DNA of 64,000 nucleotides from Paenibacillus xylanexedens (GTDB lineage Bacteria; Bacillota; Bacilli; Paenibacillales; Paenibacillaceae), in NCBI RefSeq assembly GCF_017874615.1, contig NZ_JAGIKV010000001.1, forward strand, positions 310,001 through 374,000. Direction: 5' to 3'. A program made the translations under genes and the position numbers. How positions within the stretch are numbered: the stretch's first letter is position 1; each line of letters starts with the position of its first letter. Below, piece by piece: positions 52,960 through 60,859 of the stretch. Under the pieces are notes generated by a model that ran no database searches, had not been told where the DNA came from, and saw only the letters and a program-made list of their open reading frames with translations.

Positions 52960-53082
52960 GAAAATCAGCTCCTTTTGTGTGGTTAGTGAAAAAAACGATT
53001 TTCTTTCATCATGGTTCACTATTTTAAAATAGATCCTATTTTCTTTTGTTTTGACCTTATTTGATCTTCTGACTTTGTCTGA

Positions 53083-54291
53083 CTATAACGAATGAATGGG
53101 GTCCATTACAGTATTGGATTCATTCTTCCGCATTCCCATCATCATGATTGCCAGCAAGACAACCAGAACAGCTACGAGCATAAATGGAACATGTTTGTCC
53201 ACCTGATAAAGTGTCGTTGTAAGTAAAGGCGTAATGACGGCGGATATCCCCTGAATCGCTGCTACCAATCCCGCTGCACCTCCCTGCTGTTCTTTGCTAA
53301 CTGCCAGCGAAGCACCGGCCATGAACCCCGGCATCATCAGACCCGAACCCATGCCAAACAGGAAAAACGAGAAATAATACATGGATAACACATTAAAGAC
53401 CAAAAACAGGATCATGCTTGCGATCAGGAAAAGGGACCCGAGCAAAATCATTGGGCGTGGCTGCCATTTCAACCATTTCATCTGAATGACCTGCATGATC
53501 AACATCGCTGCTCCAGAGAACATGAGTCCAAACGAAACCATTTGAGCCGTCGCCGCTGAGGATAGAGCCAGTTGATCCTGAAAATAAAATCCCCCGACAA
53601 CCTGTAGTGTCATGATACCCATCATCGTGACCAAGCCGGCAGCAAGGTACATTCGTAAACCACGTTGGAACGGGTTGACTTTAGGCGGTTTTACCTGAAT
53701 GATCGGTTTCGCTGACGGGATTAACAACAAGGCAATAATAAACGCAGCTATCGCTATAAAAATGCCAAAATAAAGCGGCCAGAGCAGACCGATAAGGGTA
53801 AAAGCTCCTGCAATCGCAGGTCCAAATACAAGGCCAAGTCCATTCGCAGCACTGATAATCGCCATCCCGCTTCCCCGCTCTTCCCCTTCTGTCACATCAC
53901 CCATATAGGCCTGGGCAGAAGAAAGTACGGCAGGAATAAACATGCCAATCAGACTGCGCGTCACAATCAGAAGGGTTAACAGTAGCCCCCCTCCGATCCA
54001 TGCATTTAATCCCCCGTACAATGCCAGTGCAAATAATGCACAGCTCACAGACATACCTATGAATCCAATCAATATGATGGGTTTTCTTCCTCTTATATCA
54101 CTCCATCTGCCCCATACCGGAGCCATGACAGCCATCATAATGGACCCAAGCGAGATAATAAGACCGGAATGACTTTCTTTCATGCCCAACTCGCGAATAA
54201 GTGGCGGCATAATGGGTGCAATTAGCATCAGACCCAACATGGCTGCAAATACGCTAAAAAAAATACTTCCTCTGATTCGGTTCATGCTCAT
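53083..54291 (-). CDS. MFS transporter (12-helix DHA1-like)
   Basis: 402 residues from ATG 54291 (GGAG upstream). Twelve hydrophobic segments with MFS motif A GRWSDIRGRKPIILIGF between helices 2 and 3, an antiporter-like motif C region ISAANGLGLVFGPAIAGAF, and KEQQGGAAGLVAAIQGISAVITPLL in the second half. It is likely an exporter. The PchR-like AraC regulator about 310 bp upstream on the same strand has a Fur box, so siderophore export is possible; that link is inferred. Confidence 0.87.
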   Translation of the reverse strand: MSMNRIRGSIFFSVFAAMLGLMLIAPIMPPLIRELGMKESHSGLIISLGSIMMAVMAPVWGRWSDIRGRKPIILIGFIGMSVSCALFALALYGGLNAWIGGGLLLTLLIVTRSLIGMFIPAVLSSAQAYMGDVTEGEERGSGMAIISAANGLGLVFGPAIAGAFTLIGLLWPLYFGIFIAIAAFIIALLLIPSAKPIIQVKPPKVNPFQRGLRMYLAAGLVTMMGIMTLQVVGGFYFQDQLALSSAATAQMVSFGLMFSGAAMLIMQVIQMKWLKWQPRPMILLGSLFLIASMILFLVFNVLSMYYFSFFLFGMGSGLMMPGFMAGASLAVSKEQQGGAAGLVAAIQGISAVITPLLTTTLYQVDKHVPFMLVAVLVVLLAIMMMGMRKNESNTVMDPIHSL

Positions 54292-54600
54292 ACACTCCTC
54301 TATATTTCAGTACAGTACCCACTGTACCTGGAGTATACAAGGCTGAGAGAATCCCCACTGCCTCTATACGGAACATATCACGGCAAGCCGGATTATTAAT
54401 CTTATTTTAAATAAGATCAACCCTTAAAACTTTACACCAGACCACTACGATTACAGTACCATCTTCCGATCGCTGTTATCACCGGATTTCCCCGATTCCC
54501 TTCTATTAAAGGGAGAAATCCGGTGATAAAGGCGAACGCTCCGCTTCTCCAGACTGGTTCTGTACTCTTCGTTCTCGTGTAATGTTTCTGTTCATCTTAT
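54292..54600. other. 309-bp intergenic region with a long inverted repeat
   Basis: No gene seen. TATCACCGGATTTC (54477-54490) and its complement (54515-54528) form a 14-bp perfect stem with inner CCC/GGG pairing, without T-tract on either side. It may be a terminator of the AraC gene on the minus strand or a dispersed palindrome. Confidence 0.55.
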
Positions 54601-55560
54601 TTAATAAATCTTTTTCATCTCGGAAGGCTTCACGCCGAATTTGCGATAAAATTGCTGCGAAAAGGCGCTGACATTGCTGTAACCGACCGCAATCGCGGCC
54701 TCGGTGACGTTGTTATTCTGATTGCGCAGCAACTTCATGGCGTTGTCGAGACGAACCTGACGCAAATATTCGAAGACCGTGCTTCCGAAAAGTGCCTTGA
54801 ATCCTTTTTTTAATTTAAAATCGTTAAGACCTACTTGTCTGGACAATGCTAGCAAAGATGGAGGATCTACCATACAGGCCTCCATAATCTCCCGTGCCGT
54901 ATGTAACTTCCGGATGTCCTCTCTGGAGAATCCCGCAGGAATCGGCGCCAGATCAAACAATTGGATCATAAATCGATTCAAGATCTCCAAGGCTGTCGCT
55001 TCCATCATTAAGGATGATCGATAACTGTTGTTTAATTCTACAATCAAACTGTCGATCATCGTTCGTATCCGGTTATCCAGTTGAAATACAATTGGCTTAA
55101 ACACTTTTCGCCCTAACACCTGATTAAACGCAATCGGCTTAAAACTGCCCAGTTGCGCCGCAGCATAATTGAACAGAGAAACCGGAATCCCCAGCGAAAA
55201 GGACGTATACAGCTCCCTTGCCGGAGGATGGAACCACGCTTCGAAATCATGCATAAAAATAAGGGCCCCTTGCCCTATCGATAATGAATAATCCTGACCG
55301 GATATATCCACATGTCGTTCTCCTGATAAGGCAAATTGCAATTCTACAATGGGTGTCTCGGACGCAAAATACGTAGGATAAGGCTGATGATATTCAACCT
55401 GGGAATATAAAATCTCAATGCCACTGTATGTTGTCACTCTTTTGACCTTACCGCTACCCGCCTTGGGAGAGAGCAGATACGTGTGTTCATCTTGCTGACT
55501 GTAAGGTTCCTGGGTCAGGTAATACTGATATACTACGCCTAATGCATCTTCCGTGCGCAT
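54601..55560 (-). CDS. PchR-like AraC-family regulator
   Basis: 319 residues from ATG 55560. The N-terminal half has the beta-rich sensing region of PchR-type regulators (GIEILYSQVEYHQPYPTYFASETPIVELQFALSGERHVDISGQDYSL); the C-terminal ~100 residues carry two helix-turn-helices (SLLALSRQVGLNDFKLKKGFKALFGSTVFEYLRQVRLDNAMKLL and NVTEAAIAVGYSNVSAFSQQFYRKFGVKPSEM). PchR relatives sense a ferric siderophore and activate its genes. The Fur-like box upstream fits. The probable targets are itself and the MFS gene downstream. Confidence 0.85.
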   Translation of the reverse strand: MRTEDALGVVYQYYLTQEPYSQQDEHTYLLSPKAGSGKVKRVTTYSGIEILYSQVEYHQPYPTYFASETPIVELQFALSGERHVDISGQDYSLSIGQGALIFMHDFEAWFHPPARELYTSFSLGIPVSLFNYAAAQLGSFKPIAFNQVLGRKVFKPIVFQLDNRIRTMIDSLIVELNNSYRSSLMMEATALEILNRFMIQLFDLAPIPAGFSREDIRKLHTAREIMEACMVDPPSLLALSRQVGLNDFKLKKGFKALFGSTVFEYLRQVRLDNAMKLLRNQNNNVTEAAIAVGYSNVSAFSQQFYRKFGVKPSEMKKIY

Positions 55561-55620
55561 GGGTATTCACCTCGCCTATATCTTGATCAGACTTGTCAGT
55601 AAAGAAAGCCCGAATTAATT

Positions 55621-55639
55621 GATAATGATTCTCAATTAT
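55621..55639. promoter_or_regulatory. Fur-like box upstream of the PchR-like gene
   Basis: GATAATGATTCTCAATTAT matches the 19-bp Fur consensus at 14 positions, with the left half perfect, about 60 bp before the start codon. Confidence 0.65.
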
Positions 55640-55775
55640 AATTCTAGCGTATTTTCGCCCGTTCGACCAGTCCTATATATATGAAGGTTCACGTCTGCTT
55701 TTTTCTTCATGTGGCAACATCATTTTATACGCTAACTTACATATCCAATTTGAAAAAATATCCCTTATCTAACCT

Positions 55776-55829
55776 TTTACACAAATCGCAGACTTCTCTT
55801 ACCTCTTCTTAACATTAGCTCCCTATACT
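55776..55829 (+). promoter_or_regulatory. PhoP-type box and -10 of the beta-propeller gene
   Basis: Four hexamers spaced exactly 11 bp: TTTACA (55776), CGCAGA (55787), CTTACC (55798), TTAACA (55809), with the best copies at the ends, followed by TATACT (55824-55829). This is the layout of B. subtilis PhoP-activated promoters, which usually lack a good -35. Confidence 0.65.
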
Positions 55830-55881
55830 AAAACAATTGTACACACCATCACACACGAAACGATAAAGGGGATCTGGAACA

Positions 55882-57468
55882 TTGAAAAAGAGAAATCAAT
55901 GGCTCGCCGTTCTGTCGATGACTGCCATTCTTACCGCAGGAGCAACCAGCTACACATCCACGATTGATGCCGCTGACGCAACTAAACCCGCCAACGATCA
56001 TGTCGTACTGCGTACAGCCATCCAAAATATGCAGGGTACGGTCACATGGAACGGAAGCAGTCGCAGTGTTGATATCCAGATCGCAGATACTAAAGTACAA
56101 CTTCCTATAGGAACGTCATCAGCCACCATCAACGGTGTGAAAACTCCTTTGGACAGTAAAAGCTACATCACCAAAGGTACAACGTATGTATCTCCACAAA
56201 CGCTAAAATTAATTACGGATCAACTGATCCTGAAACAAAATAAAACCGGTTTTGAACAGACCGCATCGTTTCAGATGCCTGGTGGAAAAGCAGAAATATC
56301 AGCCTCTACGCCAGATGGACAGCGCCTGCTTGTAACCGAAGCAGACAATGGCAGCATTTCCGTACTGGACATTGCTGACTTGAAAAACATCAACGTATTA
56401 AAGACAGTCAGCTTCCAGGACCTCTCCGCCAAAGCTGAAGTCACAAGCGTAACCGTGTCCAAAGATGGCAAATACGGTCTTGCTGTTATTCGTACAGGGG
56501 ATACAGACAGTGAAGCAAACAAAGGATTGCTTGCCATTGTGGATCTGACAACTTACAAAACCGTCAAAACGTATGAACTCGGCATTGGTCCTGACTCCAT
56601 TGCACTGTCACCTGACGGTCTGCATGCGGTGATCGCCATAGAGGATGAAGAGCTGAATAAAGCTGCGGATGAAATTGACTATGCCAACACCAAACGTCCG
56701 GGTAGCATTATGGTTGTATCTTTTGCTGGCGGGAACGTATTGGATGGTGAGATCACCAACTTACCGGTCTCTCTGGACAATGTAGAAGGCGCCATCTATC
56801 CGCATGATCCACAACCAGAGTATGTTGCCATTAGTCCAGATAGTAAAACAGCAGCCATCACGTTACAGGAAAACAATGTCGTTGCCATCGTAGATCTGGA
56901 GACAAAAAAAATCAGCTCAATCTTCGCTCTGGGTACCACTTCACATCAAGCGGATCTGAAAGATGATGGTATCGTTCAGTTTAAAGAGACGATAACCGCT
57001 CGTTATGAACCGGATGGGATTGCTTTCTCGGCAGATGGTAAATACCTGCTGACAGCCAATGAAGGGGATTTGGGCAAGAATGAATTTGAGGATGGTGTAA
57101 AAGCAGGCGGACGTAATATCGCTGTCTGGGATCTGCAAGGCCAGCGGATGTACGATAGTCAGAATCTCATTGACGAGGCAACAGCTATGGTCGGCTTGTA
57201 TCCGGATGATCGCAGTCCCAACAAAGGCAGCGAAGTCGAGAACCTGACCGTTGCTACTGTAGACGGCACTACGTATGCAGCCGTAGCTTCTGAACGGGCA
57301 GATGCCATTTTGTTCTTTGATCTTGCTGATCCAGTCAATCCGGACTACCTGGGTCTGATTCCTACAGCCGGAGAATCACCAGAGGGAATTCATCGGGTAA
57401 ATGGACGTAGCCTGTTTGTGAGTGCAGATGAAAGCACCGGAACGCTTAGTTTTTTTTCCAAGAAATAG
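55882..57468 (+). CDS. secreted beta-propeller protein with N-terminal stalk domain
   Basis: 528 residues from TTG 55882, behind AAAGGGG. Signal peptide about 1-30. Residues about 40-120 are a stalk (copper-amine-oxidase-like) domain (TWNGSSRSVDIQI, INGVKTPLDSKSYITKGTTYVSPQTLKLI). The rest is a seven-bladed propeller-like repeat: STPDGQRLLVTEADNGSISVLDI, SVTVSKDGKYGLAVIRTGD, SIALSPDGLHAVIAIEDEE, YVAISPDSKTAAITLQENNVVAIVDL, GIAFSADGKYLLTANEGD, similar to choice-of-anchor/esterase-like extracellular phosphatase-associated proteins. The substrate is unknown. The Pho-type promoter suggests a phosphate-scavenging role. Confidence 0.82.
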   Translation: MKKRNQWLAVLSMTAILTAGATSYTSTIDAADATKPANDHVVLRTAIQNMQGTVTWNGSSRSVDIQIADTKVQLPIGTSSATINGVKTPLDSKSYITKGTTYVSPQTLKLITDQLILKQNKTGFEQTASFQMPGGKAEISASTPDGQRLLVTEADNGSISVLDIADLKNINVLKTVSFQDLSAKAEVTSVTVSKDGKYGLAVIRTGDTDSEANKGLLAIVDLTTYKTVKTYELGIGPDSIALSPDGLHAVIAIEDEELNKAADEIDYANTKRPGSIMVVSFAGGNVLDGEITNLPVSLDNVEGAIYPHDPQPEYVAISPDSKTAAITLQENNVVAIVDLETKKISSIFALGTTSHQADLKDDGIVQFKETITARYEPDGIAFSADGKYLLTANEGDLGKNEFEDGVKAGGRNIAVWDLQGQRMYDSQNLIDEATAMVGLYPDDRSPNKGSEVENLTVATVDGTTYAAVASERADAILFFDLADPVNPDYLGLIPTAGESPEGIHRVNGRSLFVSADESTGTLSFFSKK

Positions 57469-57601
57469 ATCCGAGTATTATTGGTATGTAAAGGCTGAAC
57501 TTAGCGGTGTCACGTTGTATTGAGTAGGTGGGGGCGAAAAGCCCCTATCCTCTCATACTATTGTCGCGCTATTCCACGTACCCACATATAATGCTGCAAG
57601 G

Positions 57602-57814
57602 TTATCGACGCTTCATATTTTCCAATTCCCGTCTGTTCCGCTCTACTTCCTCTTGTAACACTCGTACTTCCATCCTTAATGCGGATACTTCCTCTTTGAC
57701 GCCAGACCTCTTCATCCCAAGATAGAAAACCAGATATAATACAAGACCAATCATAATAAAGAAAATTAATAGCGTTATAATACCTGCAATACCAAAATTA
57801 CTAACTCCATCCAT
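57602..57814 (-). CDS. small membrane protein with coiled-coil tail
   Basis: 70 residues from ATG 57814 (GGGG about 12 bases upstream; ATG 57838 in frame lacks a site). A short extracytoplasmic start, one membrane helix (GIAGIITLLIFFIMIGLVLYLVFYLG, about 7-32), then a charged coiled coil (KEEVSALRMEVRVLQEEVERNRRELENMKRR). It resembles many small Firmicute membrane proteins that bind partners through the coil. No named family recognised. Confidence 0.7.
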   Translation of the reverse strand: MDGVSNFGIAGIITLLIFFIMIGLVLYLVFYLGMKRSGVKEEVSALRMEVRVLQEEVERNRRELENMKRR

Positions 57815-57893
57815 AATGTACGTTTTCCCCTTTCCCATATCTTATTAATTTATATTTACAACAATACCATAATTAAGCATAACGAACAGTATA

Positions 57894-57925
57894 AAAAGCC
57901 AAGAGAGCATGCTCCCTTGGCTTTC
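57894..57925. terminator. terminator of the carboxylesterase gene
   Basis: AAAGCCAAG and CTTGGCTTT with an inner AGC/GCT pairing; A-tract on the left, so it serves the minus-strand esterase with TTTTTATAC behind. Confidence 0.8.
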
Positions 57926-57960
57926 AATTTATTTATATATACCATCCTATCCGGTGATCC

Positions 57961-60204
57961 TTATTCCCAGAAGAAACGACCTGCGAACACTTTTTCCGTC
58001 AACAGTTTATACGTTTCTTCAGGCAATTCTTTTTTCATCTTTGCCATAACGGCGTCTTTGCCTTGATTATATTGTGTGGACATGCCAATCTCTGCCGTTG
58101 TATTGCTAGCATCCAGACGCATGATTGGGGCTTGAGCATCTTTCGTCCAAGGTGTCCATGCCGCTAGATCAGGTGATCCACCCGTACCTGGATTGCCTGT
58201 GTACAGGAACTGCTTCAGATATGCTGCCATCGCGGCGGACAACTGATCACGTCCTGGTTTGTTTGTATCGCTAAAGTACCCATCAGGGAAGTAGGCAGCA
58301 ATTCCGTCTGCGTGTCCTGTATAGAAGTCCATATCCGCACCATGTGGTGCACCCAGTAACGTGAGCAAACGCTCAGAGATGACTCCAGGTTGTGTGCCCC
58401 ATGCAAAACGATACGCATATACCGGTGGCTGACCTGCTTCACTCGTCAATTGCTCCGCTACACGCTCTGCATTAAAGCCTGCATAAGCTTCGCTACCGTA
58501 TTTCAACGCAGCAGCATATTGTTCCGACTTGGTTTTATCAGTAAACAGAGTCTCATCCGTAATCGATGGAGAGAAGTTTGGATCACCGAAGGCAAATCCG
58601 GAGAACTCCGTTTCCAGGCTGCCCAGCAATACAGGGACTTTCGTGTAATTGCCATTATTGATGGCGTCAAATCCTTCTTTTGGAATCACTGTGCCATCAC
58701 GGAACAGATGCGGGAATGGGTCCATACGGATTGCGGTTGCACCAAACGCTGTGACCAGCTTGTCCGCAGGCAGTTCACGCAGATAGCTCTCCAGCTGTGC
58801 CTGAGATTGCTTGCCAATCCATGCTTTTGCTTCTTCTGCATTAGCCGCTTTCCCCTCTTGCACGAGTAGCTTCACAAGTACATCCTCGGATTTTTGCTCG
58901 CCTTCTTCCGGTGATGCTGTCGTCAATCCTCCGCTGAAAGCAACTGCTTTTTGATACAATCCTTTGCTAAGTGGAGAGATCAGCGTTGCCAGTACATCAC
59001 GTGCACCAGCAGATTGTCCGGCCAATGTAACATTGCCTGTATCTCCGCCAAAACCTTCGATATTATCCTGTACCCACTCCAATGCACGGAATGCGTCAAG
59101 CAGACCATAGTTACCTGAGTCATCCAGGGCATTGCCTGTTTTCAGTGCTGCATTCTCGAAGAATCCAAGGGCTCCCAAACGGTAATTCACTGAGATGATA
59201 ATGCTGTTGGTGCTCCGTGCAAGCTGTTCACCTTGAAAATCTTTACCTGATCCGGTCATATTCCCGCCGCCGTGCAGGAACACCATAACCGGAAGTTTCG
59301 AACTGGTTGTGTCGGGACGCCAGATATTGAGATACAGCGAATCCTCGCTTCCTGCTGTAGTCTTGCCGGAGATCTGCAAGCTGTTCGCTGCAAATTCCTT
59401 AGCCGATCTGGTTCCTGTCCATGCTTCTGGTTCTTGCGGGGCTTTCCAGCGCAGTTCCCCTACCGGAGGTGCCGCGTAAGGAACACCAAGCCAGCCGAGC
59501 GTGCCATATTGCTCATAGGTTTTGCCATCAATCGCGCCATACTTGGTCTGTTGCACCGTATGAGGTTGGAACGCCCCAGCTTCTTTATGTTTCAACCAAC
59601 TCTGCTCCAAGGTTCCACTGCCATTCTTGAGCTGTATCTGCAAAGCCTGTGCGGTTGCCTCTGCCATCAGGCGGTTGGTAAGTTGACTCGCTCCCTTCCC
59701 TTGAAGCGCCATGATTCCTTTCCCAGCCGCATAGGTGGAAGCCGATCCCTGCTCATAATCCGTACCTGCTTCATATCCAAGCACCTTCAGCATCATTTCG
59801 GCATAACCTTCCGCTGTAAGTGGTGCATTAGGTTCAAACTTGTCCGTTCCTGTTACGATCTCAGACACATAAGGATGCTGCTTCAAGTAACCAACGACCG
59901 GTTGTAATACTTTGCCTGCCTGAGCCGCATCGTCATACGTTTCCGATCCCTGATAAGCGAGTGCTTCTTTCTCCAATCCGGACAAACGCAAGTAAAGTAC
60001 TGCGGCCTGAATGCGTGTAGCCTTTTTGTTCAGATAAGCTGCATTAATACCTTGACCACTGCCGCGAATAAGCTCGGATTGGATCAGCTTGTCCATCGCT
60101 GCAGAAAAAGAAGGTCCTGTATTGCCTGCTGCATAAGCTGGTAGAGCGGATACACATAACCCCAGAATTGTTGCTACAGCAATCGAACGTTTAATGGTTT
60201 TCAT
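57961..60204 (-). CDS. secreted type-B carboxylesterase with SLH-like N-terminal region
   Basis: 747 residues from ATG 60204 (GAGGAG upstream); 20 earlier codons lie in the leader. Signal peptide to about residue 26. Residues about 30-205 contain SLH-like units (ATRIQAAVLYLRLSGLEKEA, APLTAEGYAEMMLKVLGYE, TNRLMAEATAQALQIQL) that may hold it to the cell wall. The esterase (about 225-745) is of the type-B family: RWKAPQEPEAWTG, EDSLYLNIWRPD, oxyanion HGGGNMTGSG, nucleophile Ser in GQSAGA preceded by GNVTLA, acid in ETEFSGF and His in APHGADMDF. It would hydrolyse carboxyl esters outside the cell. Expression is behind a LicT-type antiterminator and two cre sites. Confidence 0.87.
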   Translation of the reverse strand: MKTIKRSIAVATILGLCVSALPAYAAGNTGPSFSAAMDKLIQSELIRGSGQGINAAYLNKKATRIQAAVLYLRLSGLEKEALAYQGSETYDDAAQAGKVLQPVVGYLKQHPYVSEIVTGTDKFEPNAPLTAEGYAEMMLKVLGYEAGTDYEQGSASTYAAGKGIMALQGKGASQLTNRLMAEATAQALQIQLKNGSGTLEQSWLKHKEAGAFQPHTVQQTKYGAIDGKTYEQYGTLGWLGVPYAAPPVGELRWKAPQEPEAWTGTRSAKEFAANSLQISGKTTAGSEDSLYLNIWRPDTTSSKLPVMVFLHGGGNMTGSGKDFQGEQLARSTNSIIISVNYRLGALGFFENAALKTGNALDDSGNYGLLDAFRALEWVQDNIEGFGGDTGNVTLAGQSAGARDVLATLISPLSKGLYQKAVAFSGGLTTASPEEGEQKSEDVLVKLLVQEGKAANAEEAKAWIGKQSQAQLESYLRELPADKLVTAFGATAIRMDPFPHLFRDGTVIPKEGFDAINNGNYTKVPVLLGSLETEFSGFAFGDPNFSPSITDETLFTDKTKSEQYAAALKYGSEAYAGFNAERVAEQLTSEAGQPPVYAYRFAWGTQPGVISERLLTLLGAPHGADMDFYTGHADGIAAYFPDGYFSDTNKPGRDQLSAAMAAYLKQFLYTGNPGTGGSPDLAAWTPWTKDAQAPIMRLDASNTTAEIGMSTQYNQGKDAVMAKMKKELPEETYKLLTEKVFAGRFFWE

Positions 60205-60411
60205 GTCATAAATCTCCTCGCTGTCGAATAGTGTGTGATGGGATAAGTCCATTGGAATGTCCATTTGAGATGCGTAACTAAGAATCAGTATTCCAATGTC
60301 TGGATGAGTCTATATCTCTATTTATGATAAATTAAATCTGCTGCGCTCCTTTCTGCTCGAAATAACTGCTACGGCGCTTGCGGTCATGCCATCAGGCATT
60401 TTTTTATATAA

Positions 60412-60500
60412 AAAAAACCTGAACCGAAGGCAAACAGACATCGCTTTAGCGTGGTCTACTGCCCTCAATTCAGGTTTTGCCTGCAATCAGTAACAACCCT
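60412..60500 (-). promoter_or_regulatory. LicT/BglG-type ribonucleic antiterminator with terminator, before the carboxylesterase
   Basis: Minus strand GGGTTGTTACTGATTGCAGGCAAAACC (60474-60499) is a RAT of the bgl/lic type. Its AACCTGAA end pairs with TTCAGGTT further down, followed by TTTTTT, making the overlapping terminator. About 210 bp separate it from the esterase start. A separate short hairpin with T7 lies at about 60385-60406. Confidence 0.88.
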
Positions 60501-60528
60501 GAGGAATGAGGTTCATTCCATATTAAAA

Positions 60529-60542
60529 TGTAAACGCAATCA
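60529..60542. promoter_or_regulatory. cre site upstream of the esterase RAT
   Basis: TGTAAACGCAATCA, 13 of 14 matches to the CcpA cre consensus; it nearly repeats the site at the DUF1593 gene. Confidence 0.75.
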
Positions 60543-60580
60543 ATCGTTTGATGAACAAACAACCAACGAATGAACTGACA

Positions 60581-60610
60581 CAGGTATTGCCCTGAACACG
60601 GTTACAATCC
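60581..60610 (-). promoter_or_regulatory. second, RAT-like element in the esterase leader
   Basis: Minus-strand GGATTGTAACCG-TGTT-CAGGGCAATACCTG keeps the GGATTGT and GGGCAAxACC blocks of a RAT with changed stem bases. No clear terminator follows it, so it may be a decayed or variant copy. Confidence 0.5.
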
Positions 60611-60637
60611 TGTTGTTATGGTGATGTTAGCACATAA

Positions 60638-60651
60638 TGTAAGCGTTCGCA
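60638..60651. promoter_or_regulatory. upstream cre site with overlapping promoter
   Basis: TGTAAGCGTTCGCA fits the cre consensus at 13 of 14 positions. On the minus strand it overlaps a possible promoter, TTGCGA-17 bp-TAACAT, which would start transcription just before the RAT-like element. Confidence 0.65.
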
Positions 60652-60760
60652 ATATCTTTTTTTAATCGTCACTATATGATCTTTGAACTGTCTCTTAATT
60701 CGTCAACTCCTCACTTTGTCCAGTTTACCGGTATTCCAGCACCCTTCACTAATCGTAAAT

Positions 60761-60812
60761 TTTACATATAGTTAACCCATTTCATACGTTAGTTTAGCAA
60801 TTGTTGTATACA
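60761..60812 (+). promoter_or_regulatory. PhoP-type box and -10 of the alkaline phosphatase gene
   Basis: TTTACA (60761), TTAACC (60772), CATACG (60783) and TTAGCA (60794) are spaced exactly 11 bp, then TATACA (60807-60812) as -10. The same arrangement occurs at the beta-propeller gene. Confidence 0.7.
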
Positions 60813-60859
60813 CTTGGTTTGGGATACCAACTATACATATATTTTAGGAGGATGCATTC

